From assembly GCF_035982055.1 (NCBI RefSeq), contig NZ_CP108427.1, positions 10,494,058 to 10,558,057 of the forward strand: a stretch of 64,000 bases of DNA, given 5' to 3'. Origin of the DNA: Streptomyces sp. NBC_01288 (GTDB lineage: Bacteria > Actinomycetota > Actinomycetes > Streptomycetales > Streptomycetaceae). Shown piece by piece: positions 41,133 through 49,748 of this stretch. Under the pieces are notes generated by a model. It saw nothing but the letters and a program-made list of their open reading frames with translations. It was not told the origin of the DNA and made no database searches. The position numbers and the translations under genes are program-made. Each line of letters opens with the position of its first letter. Within the stretch, counting starts at the first letter, position 1.

Positions 41133-43388
41133 ATGTCCGAGTTGTTCGAACGGGTCGACGCGCTGGTGGCGTCCCGGTCCCCGCTGCCGCCGCCGGCGGA
41201 GCGCAGGCGGCTGCGCGGCGCGCACGGCCTGACCCTGGATGAGGTCGCGGCCGCCCTGGAGGTGCGGCGGGCGACGGTCAGCGGCTGGGAGTCCGGCAAG
41301 ACCGAGCCGCGGCCGCCGGAGCGCGAGGGGTACGCGCGGCTGCTCGGCAAGCTCGCTGAGCTCTACCCCGCCGACCCGAACGCCACGGTGCCCGTTGAGG
41401 GCACGGCCGTCGCGGAGACGTTCCCGAGCGCTCCCGACCCGGCCCCACAGGCGCAGCCTGTGCCCACAGCCGCGGCGCCCGAGGCTGCGGCCATGACGAC
41501 CGCGCAGAACACTCAGACCCGCCCCGCCGCCAACGCTGTGCCTCCGGCTGCCGTGTCGTCTCCGGTGCCTACCACCAGGACGACGACGTCGTCGGCGTCG
41601 CGCCGGCCGACCGCGCGGAAGGCACCCCCGGCCGGAACCCCGGCGAGTGACACCGACCCGCGCTTCGCCAACGGTCCGCTCGCCGTCATTGACGTTGACG
41701 CCGACGGCCAGGTGTTCGCGTACTGCATCGGCGGGCTGGTCCTGGACGTGCCCGCCAAGTCCATCCCGGCCCTGGTCGACTGGACGCTGCGCGAGGCGGC
41801 GCTGGGGCAGCCGAAGCTGTCCGGCCCGGGCAAGGACGCCGACCCGTTGCTCGTGCTCACCGAGGCGGCGCTGGAGCGCTACGGCCTGCCCGTCGCCCTC
41901 ACCGACGACGAGCGGCTCGCCGGGCGGATCCCGGAGGGCCAAAAGGTCATCAAGCAACTCGCCCGCGCGGAGTGGAAGTTGACCAAGCGGGGGTTCGGGC
42001 CGTGGGCGCGGATCTACCGTCCGGCGACCGGTTCGGAGCGGGCCTGCGTGCAGCTGTGCATCCCGTCGTGGAACGCGCTGGACACCCGGCACTGGGGCGA
42101 GGCCGGGCAGCTTCCGCCGGCGGAACTCGCGCGCGTCCTGGGCGTGTACGCGTCGCGGGTGATGACGCCGCGCGGTTCGACCGCCGTGACGGGCCTGGAG
42201 CTGATGACCGCGCTGCACCCGCCGACCCGCGCGTCCGAGCCGGACGCCGACGGCAAGCGGCACTCCGAGCACAACCCCGGCAGTCTGGGGAATGCCCCGG
42301 TGGACTGCGCGCCGTGCGAGGCCCCCGACGGGCACCCGCTCCTGAAGGACCTGCCGCGCTTCCACGTGCGCGGCCCGGCGGAGAAGTTGTTCGAGGAGGC
42401 GTACGACTGGGCGCGGCCGATGACGGATGCCGAGTGCACCCTGCGGCACCTGGTCGGCATCGACGTGAACATGGCCTTCGCAGCGGGCGCCAACGGCCTG
42501 GTCGTCGGCCTCGGTGCGCCGACGCATGTCACGGCGCCGGTATTCGATGCGAAGCTGCCCGGCTCGTGGCTGGTGGACCTGTCCCACGTCGACCTGTCCC
42601 GCGTGAAGGCCGGCAAGGACACGTGGGCGGAGTTGGACGCGAGTCTGCTGCCCAGCCCGTTCACGCCGAAGGGCGAGCGCCCCGAGGGCCCGGCCTGGTA
42701 CGCGACGCCGACCGTGGCGTACGCGGTGGAGCTCGGCTACGAGGTGCGTCCGGTCGAGGCGTGGGTCCGGTACGAGAACGGCCGCTATCTGGACGGCTGG
42801 TACAACCGGCTGCGCGACGCGTACCTCGCCACCATGGCCGACCTGGGAGTCGGTGCTGACCTGTCGCCGGCCGACTTCCTGGCGGCGATGGACGGCTACC
42901 GCGGCCGTGACCCGGAGCTGGCGATCGTCGTCTCCGCGGTCAAGGCGACGGTGAAGGGCGGTCTGGGCAAGCTGCGCGAGCGGCCCCGGGGTGAGGGCTG
43001 GCGGCCGGGCGAGCCGTGGCGGGCGCTGTCCCGCCCGACGTGGCGGCCGGACATCCGGGCGGCGGTCATCTCCCGCACCCGGATCAACCTGCACCGCAAG
43101 ATCGTCAAGCATGCCGCTTTCACCGGGCAGTACCCGGTCGCGGTCCTGTCCGACTGCGTCGTCTATGCGGCCAATGGCGAGTCGCCGCTGGACTTCCTGC
43201 CCTACAAGGAGGGCAAGCCGCTGCCGGGCGGCTTCAAGCTCGGCATCAACCCGGGCCTGGTCAAGCACGAGGGCACCCAGGACGTCCTGTGGGGCGAAGA
43301 GGTCCGCGAGCGGTTCAACGCTCCCGAGCTCAACCTGGCCCGGTACATCAAGGACGGCACCGTCACCGACGTCGACAACGGAGAGTAG
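41133..43388 (+). CDS. tap: Telomere-associated protein Tap (copy 1)
   Basis: The 751-aa protein starts at the ATG at 41133 with AGGAGG 7 bases upstream. It has an N-terminal XRE-type helix-turn-helix (HGLTLDEVAAALEVRRATVS then GWESGKTEPR, about 34-63), an Ala/Pro/Thr-rich linker (about 85-175), and the Tap body. The body includes ADGQVFAYCIGGLVLDVPAK, RGFGPWARIYRP, LVGIDVNMAFAAGANGL and PDIRAAVISRTRINLHRKIV. Tap binds telomeric 3' overhang DNA and recruits the terminal protein Tpg. It is followed 12 bases later by tpg. Length is close to the S. coelicolor protein (about 740 aa). The second copy in this window is almost the same apart from the linker. Confidence 0.95.
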   Translation: MSELFERVDALVASRSPLPPPAERRRLRGAHGLTLDEVAAALEVRRATVSGWESGKTEPRPPEREGYARLLGKLAELYPADPNATVPVEGTAVAETFPSAPDPAPQAQPVPTAAAPEAAAMTTAQNTQTRPAANAVPPAAVSSPVPTTRTTTSSASRRPTARKAPPAGTPASDTDPRFANGPLAVIDVDADGQVFAYCIGGLVLDVPAKSIPALVDWTLREAALGQPKLSGPGKDADPLLVLTEAALERYGLPVALTDDERLAGRIPEGQKVIKQLARAEWKLTKRGFGPWARIYRPATGSERACVQLCIPSWNALDTRHWGEAGQLPPAELARVLGVYASRVMTPRGSTAVTGLELMTALHPPTRASEPDADGKRHSEHNPGSLGNAPVDCAPCEAPDGHPLLKDLPRFHVRGPAEKLFEEAYDWARPMTDAECTLRHLVGIDVNMAFAAGANGLVVGLGAPTHVTAPVFDAKLPGSWLVDLSHVDLSRVKAGKDTWAELDASLLPSPFTPKGERPEGPAWYATPTVAYAVELGYEVRPVEAWVRYENGRYLDGWYNRLRDAYLATMADLGVGADLSPADFLAAMDGYRGRDPELAIVVSAVKATVKGGLGKLRERPRGEGWRPGEPWRALSRPTWRPDIRAAVISRTRINLHRKIVKHAAFTGQYPVAVLSDCVVYAANGESPLDFLPYKEGKPLPGGFKLGINPGLVKHEGTQDVLWGEEVRERFNAPELNLARYIKDGTVTDVDNGE

Positions 43389-43400
43389 GAGAAGGCGACG

Positions 43401-43958
43401 ATGAGCCTGTTCGGGGACGGCCTGGACGCCGCGGTGTACAAGGCGTTCACCCGCCCGGCGCCCAAGAGCGCGGGCCCGCAGATGCGGTACCTGGTCAAGC
43501 AGCTGGGCGGCACCAAGGCGGTCGCCCAGATGCTGCGCATCTCGCAGCGCACCGTCGAGCGGTACGTGAAGGACCAGATCAAGAAGCCGCGCCCCGACCT
43601 CGCCGCGCGCCTGGAGCGCGAGGTGAAGGCCCGGTGGCAGCCGCAGATCCGGGCCAAGGCGCGGCAGAAGGCGGCGACGACCGGCGGCATCGTCATCGAC
43701 ACCCGCGCCCGTCTCGGCTACACCGCGCCGATCGGGTCGACGGACCAGGACCGTATCCGGCACCTGACCGTTGCGTTGCCGCCCCGCTACGCCGCGCGCC
43801 TGTTCGACGCCCAGGAGCAGGGCGCCACCGAGTAACGCCTCCAGGAACTCGCCGCTGAAGCGCTCAAGGAGGTGTACTTCCAGGACGGCGGCCGCCGAGC
43901 CGGCAGCCTGGAGGAGGTCCGCTTCACCGACATCGAGCACCTGGAGTTCGACCTCTGA
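43401..43958 (+). pseudogene. tpg: Terminal protein Tpg (copy 1), interrupted by an in-frame TAA
   Basis: The frame starts MSLFGDGLDAAVYKAFTRPA and contains the DNA-binding helix-turn-helix (GGTKAVAQMLRISQRTVERY) and the core (ATTGGIVIDTRARLGYTAPI). A TAA at 43833-43835 ends it at 144 aa. The same frame continues beyond with a fully conserved tail (ELAAEALKEVYFQDGGRRAG then SLEEVRFTDIEHLEFDL) to a TGA at 43956, so full length would be 185 codons as in copy 2, where a CAG replaces the stop. Tpg is the protein covalently attached to telomere 5' ends and primes end patching. The short form lacks the last 41 residues. Confidence 0.85.
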
Positions 43959-44026
43959 CCCACCGTCGCCTGGAAAGTCCGGGGCAGGCTGCTGTGACTG
44001 AGCGCTCCAGTGGCGGGCCGAGTCCT

Positions 44027-44503
44027 TCAGATGGCGAACCCTTGGAAGGTGTCCTGGGGGTCCTGCTGGGCGGCTTCTTTGAAATCGCCGAAAGACAGGT
44101 TGGCGATCATCAGGTTCGCGTGTATCTCGTGGACGCCTGCGGGGACGGTGCGGAACTCGCCGCCGTCCGCCTCGAATTCCTCGTCGCTGTCGCACTCTTC
44201 CCTGGCCAGCACGGCCACCGCCAGCAACGTGACGGGACCATCACGCATGGAGTCGCGGTCGGCGAGGAAGACCACGCTCAGTTCGTCATCGGTAAGCGCC
44301 GCGGTGAGGATCTGGGCCGAGGTGCATCCCGCCCACTTCGGATCATCGGCGATGTGGACGTACGGCTCGAAGTCTCCATCACCCCAGGACCTCATCAGCT
44401 CCGCTTTCACCGCAGCCCATGCCTGTTCGTCGCGGTAATCGGTCCTGATGATCAGAGCCGCGTCCCGATCGCGTTCCGCCAGCCACTCCATTCGGTCACT
44501 CAT
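44027..44503 (-). CDS. DUF6924-type hypothetical protein
   Basis: The 158-aa protein is started at the ATG at 44503. It shows a DUF6924-like pattern: AALIIRTDYRDEQAWAAVKA, FEPYVHIADDPKWAGCTSAQ, VVFLADRDSMRDGPVTLLAV and RTVPAGVHEIHANLMIANLS. Members are small cytosolic proteins of unknown role, often lone genes in streptomycetes. It is convergent with the first tap-tpg operon and divergent from the transposition module. A run of nine C residues lies just upstream of its start. Confidence 0.75.
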   Translation of the reverse strand: MSDRMEWLAERDRDAALIIRTDYRDEQAWAAVKAELMRSWGDGDFEPYVHIADDPKWAGCTSAQILTAALTDDELSVVFLADRDSMRDGPVTLLAVAVLAREECDSDEEFEADGGEFRTVPAGVHEIHANLMIANLSFGDFKEAAQQDPQDTFQGFAI

Positions 44504-44568
44504 GCCGCTGTCCCCCCCCCATCCGCACAGGTCACAGCCCGCACAATCCGTCTGCACGCTACGCGAGA

Positions 44569-44652
44569 CCACTGACACACCCCTGAGCGGTGCAGTTGAC
44601 TGCGATGTGCCGGTTTGGTGTCAGTGGGTGGGTGTCGGTGACGGGGTGTCAG
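44569..44652. repeat. Inverted and 14-bp-spaced GTGTCAG repeats at the edge of the transposition module
   Basis: CCACTGACAC at 44569-44578 is the exact complement of GTGTCAGTGG at 44618-44627. GTGTC[A/G]G recurs at 44618, 44632 and 44646, exactly 14 bases apart. This lies just outside the first gene of the module and could be a set of transposase-binding sites or an operator. No matching copy was found at the right side near 49.7 kb. Confidence 0.6.
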
Positions 44653-44849
44653 GCCGGTGTGTTTTTGCTGGTGGGCGCTGAGGCTGAGCGGGGTCACTGA
44701 CGTGGGGTGGTGTCTGTTGCCGATGCCACTGTCGTGGGGCGGTACACCCCTTCTCGTGTCGTTGTCACGGGAACGGTGCTTCTGATCCTTTTGCGGGGTG
44801 GGCGGGTTGAGGGTGGTCTTCTGTCGGGCGGGTGGCCGGGGAGGATCGG

Positions 44850-46118
44850 GTGGGGGAGCGGGAGCTCGAGGGCTTGGTCTCGGTGTCGCGGCCGGTGTTG
44901 GTGGGGCGGTTGCTTCAGCTGGATGCGGCTGGTGGTGTGACGTCGGCGCATGTGCGGGCGGGGGCGCAGCTGGCGGGGGTGCATCCGCGGACGGTGTGGC
45001 GGTGGGTGGAGGCGGCGCGCAGTGAGGGCCGTGTGGAGCGTCGCAGGCGTTCCCGGTTCGAGTTGCCGGAGGAGGCGTGGGAGGTGCTGGCGCAGGCGGG
45101 CGGCAATGTGTCTGTGCTGTACCGGTATTTGGAGGAGTGCGGGGACGGGGTTGCGGGGGTGTCGCCGGCTTCGGTGTACCGGGCGGTGCAGCGTGAGCTG
45201 GCGGCGGGGCGGGTGTTGCCGGAGCGTGCCGCGGTATCCCGGGCGCGGACTGAGCGGGAGACCCGGCAGGCTCTGGCGGACCTCGCCGTCGCGGGTGTCG
45301 GTACCGGCGCGCCGTCTGTTTGTGCCGCGGCTGTTCCGGCCTCGCTGACGCCTGCAGGGCGGGAGGCCGCGCCGGCGGGGGACGTGGCGGGCGGGGTGTT
45401 GCCGGTGGGGGCTCGGGCGGTGCGTACGGCGTCGGTGCGTGCGGTGGCTGAGGCGGTGGGGCAGGCGATGGCGGCCGGGGGCGGGGCGTGTGTGTTCGGG
45501 GATGCGGGGCGGGGCAAGACGGTGGCGCTGCGGATGGCGCTGTCGGGTCCGCCGGTGGGCTGGGGTGTGTCGTGGGTGCGGGTGCCGGTGCGTGCGTCGG
45601 TGTCGGAACTGCGGCGGGCGGTGTTCGAGGCTCTGGTGTTGCCGGGCCGGTTTCCCCACCGTTCGGCGGAGGCTGATGAGCGGATCGCCGGTGCCCTGGA
45701 GGGGGCTCGGGTGCTGGTGGTGGATGAGGCGCAGCGGTTGCCGGTGCCGTGTCTGGAGTATCTGCAGTCGTTGTGGGACCACCCGCAGGTCCGGATGGCG
45801 CTGGTGCTGTGCGGGGCGGGCAGCGAGCGCGTGGTGGCGCGTGTGCCGCAGTTGGCGTCGCGGGTCTGCGCGTGGCAGGAGGTGGGGCGTCTTGCCGGGG
45901 GTGAGGTGGCTGCGGCGGTGTCTGCCTTTCATCCGCTGTGGGCCGGCGTCGCCGGCGGGGAGGTGGCGTGGATCGACGAGTCCTGCACGCACGGTGTCTT
46001 CCGCACGTGGGCTGCCTTGACGACGCACCTGCAGAACGCGCTGCTGACCGCGCCGGACGCGGCGGTGGACCGGGCACTGCTGCGTCGTCTGTTCCGGCGT
46101 CTGAGCCCCCCGGTCTGA
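44850..46118 (+). CDS. AAA ATPase with N-terminal transposase-type helix-turn-helix
   Basis: I chose the GTG at 44850 because GGGGAGG lies 5 bases upstream. The 422-aa protein has an N-terminal DNA-binding region (GGVTSAHVRAGAQLAGVHPR then TVWRWVEAA, about 29-56; SVYRAVQREL near 108-118). This closely parallels the N-terminus of the transposase encoded next. An Ala-rich linker follows, then a TnsC/MuB-type ATPase: Walker A GDAGRGKT (217-224), Walker B VLVVDEAQRLP and a C-terminal helical lid ending RRLFRRLSPPV. It probably regulates or targets transposition. The fusion of a transposase-type DNA-binding domain to the ATPase is unusual. Confidence 0.75.
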   Translation: MGERELEGLVSVSRPVLVGRLLQLDAAGGVTSAHVRAGAQLAGVHPRTVWRWVEAARSEGRVERRRRSRFELPEEAWEVLAQAGGNVSVLYRYLEECGDGVAGVSPASVYRAVQRELAAGRVLPERAAVSRARTERETRQALADLAVAGVGTGAPSVCAAAVPASLTPAGREAAPAGDVAGGVLPVGARAVRTASVRAVAEAVGQAMAAGGGACVFGDAGRGKTVALRMALSGPPVGWGVSWVRVPVRASVSELRRAVFEALVLPGRFPHRSAEADERIAGALEGARVLVVDEAQRLPVPCLEYLQSLWDHPQVRMALVLCGAGSERVVARVPQLASRVCAWQEVGRLAGGEVAAAVSAFHPLWAGVAGGEVAWIDESCTHGVFRTWAALTTHLQNALLTAPDAAVDRALLRRLFRRLSPPV

Positions 46119-46122
46119 GCGG

Positions 46123-47862
46123 ATGCGCGGACAGGAGGGGGAGAGGGAGGACGGCGGTGCGGCCGGCGCCGCGGGGGGCGGGCTTCCTGCGGCGTCGCGA
46201 ACCGCGCTGCGCGGTGTGACGGTGCGCCGGCTGCTGGCTCTGCGGGTGCGGGGCGGGCTGACGAGTGGTCATGTCCGGGTGGCGGCGGATGCGCTGGGAG
46301 TGTCGGAGCGCACGGTGTGGCGGTGGCTGGCCGAAGCCGGCCGCGACGAACGGGCGGCGGACGAGCCCGGCGCACGGGCCCGGACCGGGACGAGGTTCAC
46401 GATCACGCCGGAGGTCCGTGCGCTGCTGGCGTTGTGGAAGGGCAATGTCGCCGCGGTGCAGCGTGAGCTCGCTGCCCGCGCGGCCGGGCGCCCCGGAGCC
46501 GATGCCGGTGCACAGGCCGGGCCGCCACCGGGTACTGGTCTGCCGCCGGATGTGCCGTCGCTGACGACGCTGCACCGCGCGATCCGCCGTGATCTGACCC
46601 CGGGGGAGCGGGCGGGACTTGCGGGAGGAGAGCGGGCGGCGCGCAAGCACGATGTGTTCCTGGCCCGGCCGCGGGGCTGGCGCAATCAGGTGTGGGAGAG
46701 CGACCACGTGCAGGCCCCGGTGCTGGTCGATGTCGACGGCACAGCTCGCAGGCCGTGGATCACGTGGTTCACCGACTGCGCGACGAACGCGATCACCGGT
46801 GTCGCGGTCACGCCGGTGCATCCCTCGCGGGAGTCGGTGCTGGCCGCGCTGCGCTCCGCGGTCCTGCGCGAGGACCCCTACGGCCCGTTCGGCGGCCTGC
46901 CCGAGAAAGTACGTGTCGACCGCGGCAGGGACTTCCTGTCCAGGACGGTGACCGCGGCGTTCGATCTCCTGGACGTGACGGTGGAGGACCTCCCCGCCTA
47001 CACCCCCCACCTCAAGGGCACCGTGGAGGGGTTGAACCGGGCGGTGGAGAGCATGTTCCTGGCCGCGCTGCCCGGCTACGCCCGCCAGCCGCGCCCCGGC
47101 AGACGCGCCTCCCGCCCGAAGGACGAAGTGCTGCTCGGCTTCGAGGACTTCACCGCCCGGCTGCTGGACTGGACGCTCTGGTGGAACACCGAGCACCGCC
47201 CGGCGCCGTTGCGGGGAAAGACGCCGCTTGAGGCGTGGCAGGAGGACCTGACCCCGCTGCGGGACGTGCCGGCCGCGGATCTGTGGACGTTCACCCTGGA
47301 GGACGCCGGTACCCGCACGCTGACCACCCGCGGTATCCGCTTCAAGAAGCGCGACTATGTGGGGTCGTGGATGACCGGCCAGGCCGGGATCCAGGTCCGC
47401 ATTCGCTTCATGCCCCACCACGAGCACCGCATCGAGGTCTACCACGCGGCCACCGGACGCTACCTCGGTCCCGCGGACCTGGCCGATCAGGCCTCCGACG
47501 CACAGGTCAGCGCCGTACGGCGTACGCGAGCCGCCCGTACCCGCCGGTTGAGGAAGGACCTTCAGGCTTCCCAGCGCGAGCGCTACGCTGCCGTGAACCG
47601 GCCCGAGGCGCCCCGGCGGCTCGGCGCGCTGACCACCGCGCAGGCCGGGGCCGAACTCGCCCGGGCCACCGGCACCGGCCTGTCCGATCTGGCGCTGCCG
47701 GACCTCATCCCGCCCGCCGCGCCCCCGGACGACTGGCGCACCCCGCCCTCCCTCGCCCTCCGGACCGCGCCCGGCCGGCCTGCTCCCGTCCTGTCCGGAC
47801 CTGCCCCCGACGGTTCGTCCGCACGAGCCGCAGACCCTGCTGACGACGGAGACGCCTTGTGA
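46123..47862 (+). CDS. Mu/TnsB-type DDE transposase
   Basis: The 579-aa protein begins 4 bases after the ATPase stop. It has an N-terminal helix-turn-helix (GGLTSGHVRVAADALGVSER then TVWRWLAEAG, about 44-73) and the RNase-H core with D194 (VWESDHVQAPVLVD), D266 (KVRVDRGRDFLSR) and E302 (LKGTVEGLNRAVES). A Mu-type barrel (RGIRFKKRDYVGSWM) and a Pro/Ala-rich tail follow. All catalytic residues are present. It is shorter than and distinct from the TnsB-like protein at 34.3-36.4 kb, so the two modules are separate systems rather than copies. Confidence 0.9.
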   Translation: MRGQEGEREDGGAAGAAGGGLPAASRTALRGVTVRRLLALRVRGGLTSGHVRVAADALGVSERTVWRWLAEAGRDERAADEPGARARTGTRFTITPEVRALLALWKGNVAAVQRELAARAAGRPGADAGAQAGPPPGTGLPPDVPSLTTLHRAIRRDLTPGERAGLAGGERAARKHDVFLARPRGWRNQVWESDHVQAPVLVDVDGTARRPWITWFTDCATNAITGVAVTPVHPSRESVLAALRSAVLREDPYGPFGGLPEKVRVDRGRDFLSRTVTAAFDLLDVTVEDLPAYTPHLKGTVEGLNRAVESMFLAALPGYARQPRPGRRASRPKDEVLLGFEDFTARLLDWTLWWNTEHRPAPLRGKTPLEAWQEDLTPLRDVPAADLWTFTLEDAGTRTLTTRGIRFKKRDYVGSWMTGQAGIQVRIRFMPHHEHRIEVYHAATGRYLGPADLADQASDAQVSAVRRTRAARTRRLRKDLQASQRERYAAVNRPEAPRRLGALTTAQAGAELARATGTGLSDLALPDLIPPAAPPDDWRTPPSLALRTAPGRPAPVLSGPAPDGSSARAADPADDGDAL

Positions 47863-48602
47863 CCGCGGCCACCTACCAGTACGTCGACCTGCCCGATGCG
47901 TCCGTGGTCACCACCCGCGCCCTGCTCACCGCCCGGGACAACATCACCGACACGGTCGCCGCCCGCGCCATGATGTGCATCCACGGCGGCGCCGGCTTCG
48001 GCAAGACCCTCGCCGTCAACATCTGCCTGCGCGGACTCGAACCGCACGAGGACGTCCGCAAGATCACCTTCCGGGCCCGGCCCACCGCCCGCGCGGTGCG
48101 CTACGAACTGTTCACCGCCCTCGACCTCGCCGGTGAACCACCGCGCCACCCCAGCGAGTTCGACCGCCTGCTGAAGACCGCCCTGGCCGAACGCCCCCGC
48201 ACCTTCCTGGTGGACGAGGCCCAGTGGCTCAACGGGGAGGCGTTCGAGTACTTCCGCTATCTGTGGGACGAACCCTCCACCCAGCTCGCGATCGTCTTCG
48301 TCGGCGGCGAGGGCTGCCACACCGTGCTGCGCCGCGAACCGATGCTGTCCTCCCGGATCTTCATCTGGCAGCACTTCACCCGCCTGACCCCCGGCGAGGT
48401 CCTGGAGGCCATCCCGCTGTTCCATCCGGTGTGGGCGGATGCCGATCCCGACGACATCGCTTTCGCCGACCAGCACGCCGCACACGGCAACTTCCGCGCC
48501 TGGGCCCAGTTGACCGCACACACCCGCACCGCCCTGGCCCGCACCGGCCGCCCCCGCGTCGACCAGGAACTGCTGCGCTGGGCCTTCAGCCGCCTTGCCT
48601 GA
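47859..48602 (+). CDS. TnsC/MuB-type AAA ATPase
   Basis: The 247-aa protein starts at a GTG overlapping the transposase stop (GTGA). It has Walker A GGAGFGKT (43-50), Walker B RTFLVDEAQWL, sensor AIVFVGGEGCHTVL and a C-terminal ARTGRPRVDQELLRWAFSRL helix. Such proteins bind target DNA with ATP and stimulate the transposase. It lacks the N-terminal HTH of the first ATPase in the module. Its core (EAFEYFRYLWDEPSTQLAIV) is parallel to that ATPase (CLEYLQSLWDHPQVRMALVL), showing the two are related and probably arose by duplication. Confidence 0.88.
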   Translation: MTAATYQYVDLPDASVVTTRALLTARDNITDTVAARAMMCIHGGAGFGKTLAVNICLRGLEPHEDVRKITFRARPTARAVRYELFTALDLAGEPPRHPSEFDRLLKTALAERPRTFLVDEAQWLNGEAFEYFRYLWDEPSTQLAIVFVGGEGCHTVLRREPMLSSRIFIWQHFTRLTPGEVLEAIPLFHPVWADADPDDIAFADQHAAHGNFRAWAQLTAHTRTALARTGRPRVDQELLRWAFSRLA

Positions 48603-48615
48603 ACAGCACGCCGCC

Positions 48616-49728
48616 ATGCCGCCCGCCGTGCCGCCGACACCCGTCGCGGTGGTCATCGACCCGGGCGACGACGCGGTCCACACGCACACCGCCCTGGCCG
48701 CCCACCACGTGCCGTCCGGCCGGATCACTCTGCATCCCGGCCCGGGCACCACCAGCGAGACCGGTCTTGCCCACGACCTTCTCGCCGCCCTGGGCAAACC
48801 GCCCCTGCTCCCGGGCGGCTTTCCCGCCGGCCGTCAGCCCGCTTGGGAAGCCGCCACCGCCTGGATCACCGCTCTGCCCGTCACCCGGCTGACCGTCCTG
48901 CGCGCCCACCGCCTCACCGCCCGCCGCGCGACGCGCCTTCTGGAACTGTGCGCCCTCACCGGCATCCATCTGACCCTGGTCTGTCACCGCCCCCGTCTGC
49001 CCGCCGCCCTGCACCAGGCTCTGCACAGGGTCGACTACGCCGTCACCGCCGACTTCCAGGCTGCCCGACGCCACTACTACGGCACGACCGCTCCCATACC
49101 CCCGTCTGCCGGCGAACCCGCCCGGCCGGCCAACCGGTGGCTCACCCTGCCCGCGCTGGAGCGGCTCGTTTCCTACGACAGCCCCGCACCCTGTACCGCC
49201 CGGTGCGCGCCGCCGCCGATCACTTTCCGGCACCGCCCGCCACCCACACCCCTCACCGAGCAGACAGCCCGGGAAGCTGCCCGACGCCTGGCCGCCGTGA
49301 CCGCCCATCCCCGCCTGGCCGCCGCCCTCGCCGCCGCGCTCTTCACCGGCGTCTCCTTCCAGCAGCTCGCCACTGCCCGCCCCGGCGACTACGACGATGC
49401 CGCGGCCACCCTGGCGCTGCACGACCGCGCCCGCTACACCGACGGCTGCGCTACCCACCGGGTGCCGCCGTGGGCGCGTGTCTTCTTGAAGGCCGCCGTG
49501 TGCTTCGCCCGGCTCGCGCCCGGCCAGGACCAGCATCTGCTGGCCGGCCCCCACGACCGCACCCACCTGCTGCGTGTGGCGGAGGCAGCGAGGCTGTGTC
49601 CGCCGCAGCCGCCTGTCGGCCAGCGCACCGGCCCTGCCGGCCGTATCCAGTGGGACTGGCGCGAACGTAAGGAAGCACAGCGCTACGACGCGATGCTGAC
49701 GCGGCGCCAGACCCCGCCCACGCGCTGA
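48616..49728 (+). CDS. Unrecognised accessory protein of the transposition module
   Basis: The 370-aa frame (ATG at 48616; a TTG at 48595 would overlap the ATPase stop and may couple translation) is not assignable to a family. The N-terminal half (VAVVIDPGDDAVHTHTALAA, LPVTRLTVLRAHRLTARRAT then RLLELCALTGIHLTLVC) looks like an alpha/beta nucleotide-binding fold without a Walker A. The C-terminal half (HPRLAAALAAALFTGVSFQQ followed by LATARPGDYDDAAATLAL, VPPWARVFLKAA) resembles the helical part of tyrosine recombinases but has no catalytic Arg-His-Arg-Tyr set. Its place in the operon suggests a targeting or structural role in transposition. Confidence 0.65.
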   Translation: MPPAVPPTPVAVVIDPGDDAVHTHTALAAHHVPSGRITLHPGPGTTSETGLAHDLLAALGKPPLLPGGFPAGRQPAWEAATAWITALPVTRLTVLRAHRLTARRATRLLELCALTGIHLTLVCHRPRLPAALHQALHRVDYAVTADFQAARRHYYGTTAPIPPSAGEPARPANRWLTLPALERLVSYDSPAPCTARCAPPPITFRHRPPPTPLTEQTAREAARRLAAVTAHPRLAAALAAALFTGVSFQQLATARPGDYDDAAATLALHDRARYTDGCATHRVPPWARVFLKAAVCFARLAPGQDQHLLAGPHDRTHLLRVAEAARLCPPQPPVGQRTGPAGRIQWDWRERKEAQRYDAMLTRRQTPPTR

Positions 49729-49748
49729 GTCCGAACCCTGGTGCACGG

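Larger units (their letters stand above)
44569..49728 (+). mobile_element. Second Mu/Tn7-type transposition module with two ATPases
   Basis: Four tightly spaced plus-strand genes encode an HTH-AAA ATPase, a DDE transposase, a second AAA ATPase and an unrecognised 370-aa protein. Stop/start overlaps join transposase, second ATPase and unknown protein. The left boundary is set by the GTGTCAG repeats; the right end is only the last stop codon. There is no TnsA, TniQ or recombinase in the cluster. Confidence 0.6.
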
